Below are positions 1 to 6,495 of a DNA stretch of 64,000 nt, piece by piece. Origin of the DNA: Haloarcula mannanilytica (GTDB lineage Archaea; Halobacteriota; Halobacteria; Halobacteriales; Haloarculaceae); assembly GCF_005406125.1 (NCBI RefSeq), contig NZ_BIXZ01000001.1, forward strand, positions 186,001 to 250,000. The letters are read 5' to 3'. The notes under the pieces are model-generated. The model saw only the letters and a program-made list of their open reading frames with translations, ran no database searches and was not told where the DNA came from. Every line of letters starts with the position of its first letter. Position 1 is the stretch's first letter. A program made the position numbers and the translations under genes.

Positions 1-1
1 G

Positions 2-940
2 CCCGAGGTCTGGGTCGCGAACAACGGGAGTTGGGCCGACATGGGGATCGCGCTCGGGCTCGACGCGCCGGAGGGCGTCTGGCTGCCATCGCGGTACCAC
101 ACCCAGTACTACGACGAGATCCCGGGCGTCAGCGTCGACGGGAGTTCGATCCGAAAGCTGTGGGGTGACAGCGGCGTCGGCAAGGAGCAGTTCTACGAAA
201 TGGACGCCGATATCCACGTCATGGACCCGAACTTCCTGATGAGTCGCGGGACCTGGGAACAGTCGGATATCGACGAAATCGAGACGCAGATCGCGCCATT
301 CTTCGGGAACAGCATCTTCTCGACCGGCTACGAGTGGCACGACTACACCTACTATACGCTGTACGAGGCTTTCGAGAAGCTGTCCCAGGCGTTCCAGCGG
401 ACCGAGCGATTCGACGCGTTCCAGTCGCTTCACCAGGAGTTCCAGACGACGCTACAGGACATCGTTCCAGACTCCGAATCCGAGCGGCCGGAAGTGGCCA
501 TCATGTGGGCCGGCAGCGACGAACCGTCGACGTTCTCGCCGTACCTCATCGAAGACGGGACCAGCTTCAAGCAGTGGCGGGACCTGGGCGTGCGCGACGC
601 GTTCGCAAAAACTGATGTCAGGGATTTCCACTCCGACCGAAGCGAGGTTGACTTCGAGACACTGCTCGACATCGATCCGGAGTACCTGCTCATGCGCGGG
701 CAGGAGGACAAGACACGAGGGGAGTTCGAGGACACGATTGTGAGTGCCCTCGAATCGGACCCGACCGGAAGCGAACTGAAAGCGGTGCAAAACGGAAACG
801 TGTACCGCGGTGGCTCGCTGTATCAGGGTCCGATATCGAACCTGGTCCTCACGGAACGGGCCGCGACGCAGGTGTACGACGTGGACCGGGAACTGTTCGA
901 CCGCCAGCGCGTCGCCGACATCGTCGCCGGAGACCTGTAA
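2..940 (+). CDS. Iron-siderophore/cobalamin-type ABC transporter substrate-binding protein, 5' partial
   Basis: The frame is open from base 2 (reading PEVWVANNGSWADMG), so the window cuts off the N-terminus, including the signal peptide and lipobox. What remains resembles the PF01497 periplasmic-binding fold (BtuF/FhuD/FepB class): a Trp/Tyr-rich ligand region, a long central helix around window residues 115-155, and the closing pattern in which a value is taken from the preceding domain and the mature protein ends with a VYDV..ELFDRQRVADIV helix. Such proteins bind ferric siderophores or corrinoids outside the membrane and deliver them to a BtuC/BtuD-like permease and ATPase; those partners are not in the window and may lie upstream. 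The ligand cannot be told from sequence. The next gene is about 200 bases downstream and unrelated. Confidence 0.8.
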   Translation, partial: PEVWVANNGSWADMGIALGLDAPEGVWLPSRYHTQYYDEIPGVSVDGSSIRKLWGDSGVGKEQFYEMDADIHVMDPNFLMSRGTWEQSDIDEIETQIAPFFGNSIFSTGYEWHDYTYYTLYEAFEKLSQAFQRTERFDAFQSLHQEFQTTLQDIVPDSESERPEVAIMWAGSDEPSTFSPYLIEDGTSFKQWRDLGVRDAFAKTDVRDFHSDRSEVDFETLLDIDPEYLLMRGQEDKTRGEFEDTIVSALESDPTGSELKAVQNGNVYRGGSLYQGPISNLVLTERAATQVYDVDRELFDRQRVADIVAGDL

Positions 941-1140
941 GGCCAAGCCATGAGCCGAGGACCCCGACTCGCAAGCGAGCATCTGATGCGTCTGGGAGGA
1001 GGGATGCCTACGGCCTCGGTCGGGGCGTTCTGTACCGGTATCGAGCAAAGAACGCCCGCCGCTGTCGACGCCTGTCGGTCCCCGACCGAACGCGGCATTG
1101 ACACTGTACCACGTTTCGAACCGAATCCGACTTCGTCACA

Positions 1141-1968
1141 ATGGTAGGACGAACACTCGCAGACATCCGCGACAGACTCTCGGACCTCAGCGTCGCTGTC
1201 GGTCCGTATCGCGTCGTGAGCGCCAGAACGGGGACGCCACCGTTCCCGGTGTCGGGAATGCAGTTCCCGGACCGCGAGACGGCCGCCGAAGCGGCCAGCG
1301 TCGCGACCGCCTACCGGAGCGCCCTCCGTCGATACGACCCCCGCGTCACCGTCCACGGTCTCATCGTCTGTGAGGCCCCGTGGGGGACCGACGCCGTCAG
1401 GACTGCGCCGCCGTCGCTCCCGGAGTACTGTCACACGGTCGCCGGAGCGCTGTTCGAGGTGCTGTCGGGCCGCCACCGTTCGGTCGAGCAGGCGGTCATC
1501 GACAGTTATCTCAAAGCGGCCGAGGAGACCGAGAACCGCGAGCGGCTCTGTCTGGCGATGCTCGAAAGCATGGCCGAGGCCATCGCAGACCACCTTGATC
1601 CGGCGATGCAGGCGGACACGCTCCGAGAAGCCGCCGGGCAATTGCCGAGAAAGCAAAGCGGCCCTGAGCCTGTACGGGACGCCGTGTCCGACCTCGAAGC
1701 GGCGGGCGTAGTCGACTCAGCGACTATCGAAGCCACAGCCGGTGGTCCGGGCCGCTGTCCGAAATATATCACATTACAGAACTATCGCCCGACGCTGTCC
1801 GACCTTCGCTGTCCGGTGTTACCGATTGCCGTCGAACTGCTTCGACGAACGAGTATCACGCCACAGATGGCCGAAGCAGAGCGAACTGCGGACGGCTGGC
1901 GGCTTCTCGTCTCGCTAGCCGGTGACCGACCTGCGGAGGGGCTGTCGGTCGTCACGACGACCGCCTGA
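1141..1968 (+). CDS. Conserved haloarchaeal protein of unknown function (275 aa)
   Basis: The ATG at 1141 opens a 275-residue acidic protein with no signal peptide or membrane segment. The first 80 residues (MVGRTLADIRDRL, then PYRVVSARTG, then FPDRETAAEAA and YDPRV) form a compact conserved-looking module. Residues 95-165 are helical (EYCHTVAGALFEVL, LCLAMLESMAEAI), and residues 165-215 read like a helix-turn-helix or winged helix (LPRKQ..PVRDAVSDLEAAGVVDSATI), followed by a short C-terminal beta region. I recognise the style of a haloarchaea-restricted DUF family (DUF7551-like) but cannot assign a function. It stands alone, between the binding protein and the thiolase unit, in the same direction as both. 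Confidence 0.6.
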   Translation: MVGRTLADIRDRLSDLSVAVGPYRVVSARTGTPPFPVSGMQFPDRETAAEAASVATAYRSALRRYDPRVTVHGLIVCEAPWGTDAVRTAPPSLPEYCHTVAGALFEVLSGRHRSVEQAVIDSYLKAAEETENRERLCLAMLESMAEAIADHLDPAMQADTLREAAGQLPRKQSGPEPVRDAVSDLEAAGVVDSATIEATAGGPGRCPKYITLQNYRPTLSDLRCPVLPIAVELLRRTSITPQMAEAERTADGWRLLVSLAGDRPAEGLSVVTTTA

Positions 1969-2032
1969 ACATTCACCCGATCCGATAGGTCAGACCGTAA
2001 TAAATACACGGTACCCCTGTGACGACACGGGT

Positions 2033-3184
2033 ATGGGAGTCGCAGTAATCGGCGCGTCAATGACGAAGTTCGGGCAACGCGACGCCTGGATCCGTGAGTT
2101 ACTCTCACAGGCGGGCGAGGAGTGCCTCGTGGATGCCGGCGTCGCACCCGATGACGTAGAGCACCTGTACGTCTCGAACATGGCAAGCGGCGAGTTCGAG
2201 GGCCAGACAGGAGTAATGAATGCGCTAGCCCACGACCTGGGCGTGTTGCCGGCCTACAGCGAGCGGGTCGACCAGACCTCCTCCTCGGGCGGGGCCGGCA
2301 TTTACGAGGCCTGGCAGTCCGTCGCCAGCGGGGCCAGCGACATGACGCTGCTGGTCGGTGGGGAGAAAATGACCCACAAGACGACGGGGCAGGCGACCGA
2401 CATCATCGCCTCAATCACCCATCCCGACGAGTACAAACACGGCGTGACGCTCCCGTCTTTTGCCGGGATGACCGCCCGGCACTATCTGGAGCGGTTCGAC
2501 GCCCCGCGGGAGTCGTTGGCTCGCGTCGCGGTCAAGAACCACAAAAACGGCGTCGACAATCCGAAGGCACAGTTCCAGAAGGAGATCACGATGGAGAAAG
2601 CGCTGGAGTCGCCTATCATCGCCGACCCGCTGCGGCTGTATGACTTCTGTCCGATCACGGACGGCAGCGCCGCGCTCATGTTCACGACAGAGGAACGGGC
2701 TAAAGAGATAACCGACGAGTACGCACTCGTCAGCGGAGTCGGCGGGGCGACGGACACCCACGTCGTCCACGAGCGCGACGATCCGACAATCATGGGCGGC
2801 GTCGTCGAGTCGAGCGAGCAGGCCTACGAGATGGCCGGCCTCGGTCCCGATGACCTCGATGTGGCTGAACTGCACGACATGTTCACGATTCTGGAGTTCC
2901 TCCAGCTAGAGGGCATCGGCGTCGCCGAGCAAGGGACGGCCTGGGAGATGGCGATGGACGGAGCCACCGCCAAGGACGGCGACCTGCCGATCAACACCTC
3001 GGGTGGACTCAAATCGAAGGGGCATCCGCTCGGCGCGAGCGGGGTGGCCCAAGGCGTCGAGATTTACGAACAGCTCGTCGGCGAAGCCGGCCCGCGCCAG
3101 GTCGAGGCCGACACGGCCCTGGCGTGTAACGTCGGCGGCTTTGGCAACTGTGTCATCACCACCATCATGGAGGCCGCAGAATGA
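2033..3184 (+). CDS. Thiolase-superfamily protein with Ser at the nucleophile position, DUF35-associated
   Basis: The ATG at 2033 gives 383 residues starting MGVAVIGASMTKFG, the usual start of archaeal SCP2-type thiolases; it follows a TAATAAAT stretch by about 30 nt. The fold is well preserved: VGGEKMTH near residue 110, DPLRLYDFCPITDGSAA near 200, HDMFT near 280, and the catalytic-His loop GGLKSKGHPLGASG near 325. The position that holds the acylated Cys in thiolases (consensus ACASGG) here reads TSSSGG, with Ser83. Classical thiolytic cleavage through Cys is therefore doubtful. The gene overlaps the DUF35 gene by 4 nt (ATGA), so the two are surely translated together. Similar pairs act as thiolase/HMG-CoA complexes in archaea or as Ltp2-type retro-aldolases in actinobacteria; an aldolase or condensing role on a CoA ester is possible but unproven. 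Confidence 0.85.
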   Translation: MGVAVIGASMTKFGQRDAWIRELLSQAGEECLVDAGVAPDDVEHLYVSNMASGEFEGQTGVMNALAHDLGVLPAYSERVDQTSSSGGAGIYEAWQSVASGASDMTLLVGGEKMTHKTTGQATDIIASITHPDEYKHGVTLPSFAGMTARHYLERFDAPRESLARVAVKNHKNGVDNPKAQFQKEITMEKALESPIIADPLRLYDFCPITDGSAALMFTTEERAKEITDEYALVSGVGGATDTHVVHERDDPTIMGGVVESSEQAYEMAGLGPDDLDVAELHDMFTILEFLQLEGIGVAEQGTAWEMAMDGATAKDGDLPINTSGGLKSKGHPLGASGVAQGVEIYEQLVGEAGPRQVEADTALACNVGGFGNCVITTIMEAAE

Positions 3185-3561
3185 CCCTGGTTGCAGGCAT
3201 CTGTCCGAACGGTCACGTCTCGTACCCCACGCACCCGCGCTGTCCAGAGTGTGGCGAACCACAGGAAGGGACCCTCGATCTGGCGGACCGGACCGGCGAA
3301 GTCGTCACCTGGACGCACTCGACGGCGACCCCGCCGGGCGTCCGCGAACCAAACACGCTGGCTATCGTCGAGTTCGATATCACCGATGTCGCCGACGCAA
3401 GCGACGAGTTCGTCCGTGCGCTCGGACAGGTGACTACGGACGAGGTCGAAACCGGTGATACGGTCGAACCCGTCTACACCGAGGAACTCCGCGACCCCGA
3501 AGCGGGGATCAAAGTGCCCGAGAGCCAGGACTGGGACGGCTACCGCTGGAAGCCTGTCTGA
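3181..3561 (+). CDS. DUF35 OB-fold/zinc-ribbon acyl-CoA-binding partner protein
   Basis: This 126-residue protein has the DUF35 architecture: an N-terminal rubredoxin-like zinc ribbon (Cys8, His12, Cys21, Cys24 in CPNGH and CPECG) followed by an OB-fold rich in beta strands. Members bind CoA esters and bridge a thiolase to a second enzyme (HMG-CoA synthase in methanogens) or act as the obligate small subunit of Ltp2-type aldolases. Its start codon lies inside the stop of the thiolase-fold gene (ATGA at 3181-3184), which argues for a stable complex. No HMG-CoA synthase gene is beside it, so a role in the mevalonate pathway is less likely than one in acyl-CoA turnover. Confidence 0.85.
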   Translation: MTLVAGICPNGHVSYPTHPRCPECGEPQEGTLDLADRTGEVVTWTHSTATPPGVREPNTLAIVEFDITDVADASDEFVRALGQVTTDEVETGDTVEPVYTEELRDPEAGIKVPESQDWDGYRWKPV

Positions 3562-3645
3562 TTAGCTCTCCTCACCTGTCGGGTAATGCGGCCCTCTATC
3601 GTCGGCGAAATCGTCCTACAGCGTCAGTGAACGGCTGCAGGGGAG

Positions 3646-4125
3646 CTACACAGTCGAAACAGTTGTCGAATAGCTCTCCGAAACTGTTTCCTTCTCGGCG
3701 AGTTCCGCGATGCACTCCTCGACGGACTCCGCGCGGCCCGCGTCGGCGAAGGGCGCGACCTGTACGAGGTCGTCGCCCTCGTAGATCGCGAGACAGACAG
3801 CCGGCATGACGAGTTCTTGGCGTCGCTCGCCCGTCGTGGTGCTGTAACAGAGCCGGGTGTCGAAAAACGGTGCGAGACAGACCCCGGCTTCGCGGGCCCA
3901 CTCCGAGAACTCGTTGTACAGGTCTCGTTCCGTACCGTTGCCGGACCCCTGAAGTGGAACGCGCTTGTTCCATTCGACCGTCTCAACGGCGTCGAGAACG
4001 GTACGACACACCAGCTCCTGTAGCTCACGTTCGATTTCGGTACAGCGTTTCTGGGACGGCATGGGCAGGTCAGACCGGACGAACAACGTTGCCCGCCGAC
4101 CGTCCGGAGCAGTAGAGCTGGACAT
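3646..4125 (-). CDS. Conserved haloarchaeal hypothetical protein (159 aa)
   Basis: The protein starts MSSSTAPDGRR at an ATG (4123-4125) and has no membrane segment or signal. An N-terminal patch (RATLFVRSDLPMPSQKRC) is followed by a helical stretch (EIERELQELV..TVLDAVETVEWNKRVPL), a Phe/Cys-containing core (CLAPFFDTRLCYS), and a beta pair (LVMPAVCLAIYEGDDLVQVAPFA). The overall pattern resembles small haloarchaeal proteins often labelled HTH-domain, but I see no clear helix-turn-helix. Its promoter region (4151-4186) is unusually AT-rich and repeat-bearing. It is monocistronic and convergent with the DUF35 gene. Confidence 0.55.
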   Translation of the reverse strand: MSSSTAPDGRRATLFVRSDLPMPSQKRCTEIERELQELVCRTVLDAVETVEWNKRVPLQGSGNGTERDLYNEFSEWAREAGVCLAPFFDTRLCYSTTTGERRQELVMPAVCLAIYEGDDLVQVAPFADAGRAESVEECIAELAEKETVSESYSTTVSTV

Positions 4126-4150
4126 CGGTGTCTGTAACTAGCAGTCCACA

Positions 4151-4186
4151 ATAATAAAGCATTATGTTTATTAGATAATGTTTATT
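4151..4186 (-). promoter_or_regulatory. AT-rich promoter with TATA-like box and tandem repeat upstream of 3646-4125
   Basis: On the minus strand a CTTTATTAT element (4151-4159) sits 26-34 nt before the start codon, the normal place for a haloarchaeal TATA box with a short or absent leader. Directly upstream of it the sequence ATGTTTATT occurs twice as a direct repeat (4164-4172 and 4178-4186, 14 nt apart), and CATTAT/ATAATG form inverted half-sites (4160-4165, 4175-4180). Such repeats next to BRE/TATA often bind a regulator. The regulator is unknown. Confidence 0.45.
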
Positions 4187-4203
4187 GGCAGTGTCTCCCC
4201 TCA

Positions 4204-4788
4204 TCACTCCGTGTCGTTTCCATCCCCGTTTTGAGACCCAGTATCTCCTTCATCACGACCGTCGATATCGTCCTTTATCGACCGTAGCTCAGCGTCTACA
4301 TCGACCGGTACGTCCGTGGCCTGATCGGACTCGTCGTCGCCCGTTTCGCCTGGCTCGTCGGCCAGGCGCTCCTGTATCTGTGTCCGTAGTTGTTGGGCTT
4401 CCTGAATGAGTTCGCGGGCCTCCTCGTCTTCCGGCGTCCCTTCGACGGCGTGTTGCAGGTCCGTCAGCGCGCCGTCGAGACGGGAAAGCGTGGCCCGGCT
4501 CAGATCGCTCGCACGCTGGCGCATCTCCCCGGAGGCGGAGCCGGTCGAAGTCGGTCGACCCTCGGCCATCCGGAGGGCGCGTCGGAGCAGCTTCAGCGCC
4601 TCGATGTTGGTCCGCAAGACGAGAATGATCGCGGGAATGGTCACGTCGCTGGTAAACCGGAGGAGTTCGCCCGGCGTCGGCGGCCGCGGCAGGCCGCTGT
4701 CCGTCGTGGGTTCGACCTCTGTTTCGAGGTCCTGTAGCGTCGTAACGAGGTCCGTAATCAGGGCGGTGAGGTCGTCATCCGAACTCAT
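4204..4788 (-). CDS. Conserved haloarchaeal protein with helical core and acidic tail
   Basis: The 194-residue protein starts MSSDDDLTALITDLVTTLQDLE and is predicted mostly helical. A conserved-looking core lies at residues 35-75 (PPTPGELLRFTSDVTIPAII, then LRTNIEALKLLRRALRM), followed by a second helical region (LSRATLSRLDGALTDLQHAV) and a strongly acidic, low-complexity C-terminus from about residue 145. The core resembles a haloarchaeal DUF family (DUF7547-like); the Leu-rich core hints at coiled-coil or membrane-surface contact. There is no signal peptide. Function unknown. Its 3' end lies 78 bases from the start of the previous minus-strand gene, so the two could be loosely co-transcribed. 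Confidence 0.6.
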   Translation of the reverse strand: MSSDDDLTALITDLVTTLQDLETEVEPTTDSGLPRPPTPGELLRFTSDVTIPAIILVLRTNIEALKLLRRALRMAEGRPTSTGSASGEMRQRASDLSRATLSRLDGALTDLQHAVEGTPEDEEARELIQEAQQLRTQIQERLADEPGETGDDESDQATDVPVDVDAELRSIKDDIDGRDEGDTGSQNGDGNDTE

Positions 4789-4944
4789 ACCTTTCTCTTG
4801 TCGCTTCGGGTACTAAAGACCGCGCCGTTCGGTACCACCTCTATCCAAATCGAGGTATCATTTGGCGCTGGTGTCGGCACTGGAATCCTCAGGTGATTAG
4901 GCCAACCAAAACCCTTTTGACTTTAGGGGTACCTAACTCAGGTA

Positions 4945-5094
4945 ATGCCATCCCAGACGGACGATGTCGAGGCCTCCGAGGACCGCCCGGACGTATCAGC
5001 ACTGGACAGCGGCGCTGACAGAACCGTGTTTACCGAAGACGGAAACCGAGACGGCTGGATCTCGACTGACGTAACCGTTTCCCTCCAACGGTAG
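4945..5094 (+). CDS. Small DUF7331-like haloarchaeal protein (49 aa)
   Basis: A 49-residue reading frame opens at ATG 4945 and ends at TAG 5092-5094. It starts MPSQTDDVEASEDRPD and ends with a motif seen repeatedly in very small haloarchaeal proteins: TVFTEDGNRDGWISTDVTVSL (split here as TVFTEDGN, RDGWI, STDVTVSL). The short, soluble, acidic protein has no recognisable catalytic or metal-binding residues. A TTTAG element about 20-25 nt upstream (near 4920-4925) fits a TATA box for a nearly leaderless mRNA. I am fairly confident it is a real gene because of the conserved tail; its function is unknown. Confidence 0.65.
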   Translation: MPSQTDDVEASEDRPDVSALDSGADRTVFTEDGNRDGWISTDVTVSLQR

Positions 5095-5251
5095 TCCGTA
5101 TCGCCTCCCGCCCTAGTCAGGTCCCTTTCTCTCTGTTTTGACGTTCTCCAGACTCCGTCGTCGAAATGACTGCGTGGACGCGCCGCTGTGTGCTGTGAAT
5201 CGGATAGCGGCACTACCGGGGAAAAACGAAGATAGAAATTTTGTGCCGACG

Positions 5252-5791
5252 TTAGTCCATGACCAGCGTGTCGTCTTCGAGGTAGTGCTCGATGTGGTGA
5301 GCGTCTTCCTCGGTCTGGACGATGATTTCTCGGAGGATTTGCGCCGTCGCGTGGTCGCCGAGGTTCTCCGCGAGGTCGATGTGGTCACGGAGCGATTCGA
5401 TCACGTCGCCGTACATTTCGAGGTCGTTCTGCAGCGACGTGCGGATGTCGTACACGTCCTGGCCTTCCGGTTCGACCGACGCGTGCTCTTCCTGTGCCTT
5501 GCCGCCGGCAATCGGCGTGCCGCCGAGGGCCTGGGCGCGCTCGGCGATTTCGTCGGCTGCGGCTTCAGCGTTCTCTGCGGCGTCGCCAAGGAACAGATGG
5601 AGGTCTCGGAACTCCGCCCCCTCGACGTTCCAGTGGTGCTTGCGCAGCTGATGGTACAGTGTGTACGTGTCGGCGAGGTCCTGGTTCAGCGCGCTGATGA
5701 CCTGCTCGGACTTCTCCTTGTCGAGGCGGAGTTCGTTCTCTTCGACGGTCCCGAACTCACGTCGGACGTGCTCTTGGGTTTCCATGGTCAT
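5252..5791 (-). CDS. dpsA: DpsA, ferritin-like DNA-protecting/iron-storage protein
   Basis: The 179-residue protein is a Dps-family four-helix bundle. The ferroxidase signature typical of Dps is present in the first helices (LYHQLRKHHWNVEGAEFRDLH, given here in parts: YHQLRKHHWNV and DLHLFL), with acidic ligands in AADEIAERAQALGG. Haloarchaeal DpsA forms dodecamers that oxidise and store iron and protect DNA from Fenton chemistry. Translation may begin at the ATG at 5791 (MTMETQ) or at the second Met two codons later. A TTAAAG box lies about 25 nt upstream, and an imperfect palindrome lies further up, so iron- or peroxide-dependent control is likely. Length matches haloarchaeal DpsA. Confidence 0.92.
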   Translation of the reverse strand: MTMETQEHVRREFGTVEENELRLDKEKSEQVISALNQDLADTYTLYHQLRKHHWNVEGAEFRDLHLFLGDAAENAEAAADEIAERAQALGGTPIAGGKAQEEHASVEPEGQDVYDIRTSLQNDLEMYGDVIESLRDHIDLAENLGDHATAQILREIIVQTEEDAHHIEHYLEDDTLVMD

Positions 5792-5813
5792 TCAATTATA
5801 CACACGGGGGACA

Positions 5814-5857
5814 CTTAAAGATTGTTTTGTGAAAATATGTTTTTGGGAACCCGAAAA
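5814..5857 (-). promoter_or_regulatory. dpsA promoter with upstream imperfect palindrome
   Basis: On the minus strand a CTTTAA-type TATA box covers about 5814-5820, roughly 25 nt before the dpsA start. At 5840-5857 the sequence TTTTTGGGAACCCGAAAA is a near-perfect 18-nt palindrome (one mismatched pair), centred about 57 nt upstream of the start codon. The flanks are rich in A/T tracts. This is a plausible operator for an iron or redox regulator; it does not look like the TTAGG-type site known for haloarchaeal DtxR/Idr proteins. Confidence 0.45.
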
Positions 5858-5978
5858 TAATATTTCTCGGAGAGAGGTCCAATTCTCTGAGCGGAAATAT
5901 CACCCGTGGATGATGGCAATCGCGCTAGTTCCACTGCTGGCCGTCCGCTGGACGCCTGATATAAAAGGCTGGTCGCGA

Positions 5979-6362
5979 TTAGGCGGGCCGAGAGACGACG
6001 ATAGCGACGGCGTCCTCGTCGATAGCGTCGCTGTCAACGGCCGCCTCACGGAGCACCTGTTCCTGGTGGACCGCGACGACCGCGGCAAGCAGGTAATCAT
6101 CGAGTCCGAGATGTGTTCCGTACTCCTGCCAGACGGTTTCTCTGACGGCCATGAAGAACGTCTCGGACGTGCGATGCAGTACGGCTTCGTCGAAGCGCTT
6201 CCGCCACTCGTAGACGAGGTTCTCGACCCCCGGATTCTCGCGCATCGTTCGCTGGTGGTCGGCGAGCGCGGACCGCAGCTTCTCCTCGTCGACGTTGTTC
6301 GTTCCGGCGACACCGCGTATCACTTCGTCATCGAACGGCGACAAGAGGTCTGTTTCAGCCAT
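5979..6362 (-). CDS. Conserved haloarchaeal hypothetical protein (127 aa)
   Basis: I chose the ATG at 6362 (MAETDLLSPFDDEVIRGVAG) over a GTG two codons upstream. The protein is almost wholly helical and acidic: residues 20-60 (VDEEKLRSALADHQRTM, then GVENLVYEWRKRFD) and 60-115 (ETFFMAVRETVWQEY, YLLAAVVAVHQEQVLREA). No signal peptide, membrane span or cofactor motif is visible. Its arrangement of paired amphipathic helices suggests a small dimeric helical protein. It lies between dpsA (same strand, 187 bases downstream) and the divergent acyl-CoA synthetase; the name of its family is not known to me. Confidence 0.6.
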   Translation of the reverse strand: MAETDLLSPFDDEVIRGVAGTNNVDEEKLRSALADHQRTMRENPGVENLVYEWRKRFDEAVLHRTSETFFMAVRETVWQEYGTHLGLDDYLLAAVVAVHQEQVLREAAVDSDAIDEDAVAIVVSRPA

Positions 6363-6495
6363 TGGCACACGCTATGGCGGTGACGAACAAAAACGTCTGC
6401 ACACCGAAATCGCGGTAATGAATCGTCTAGATTCCCGCTCGCTGGGAGTTCCCCACACCTATATTCCCGTCCCGCTGTAACCGTCGGATAGAGGC

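Noticed and set aside
823-1656. Long minus-strand open frame across the first two plus-strand genes
   Set aside because: It is Arg-rich, crosses a real intergenic gap and has no domain; it is the antisense shadow common in GC-rich genomes.
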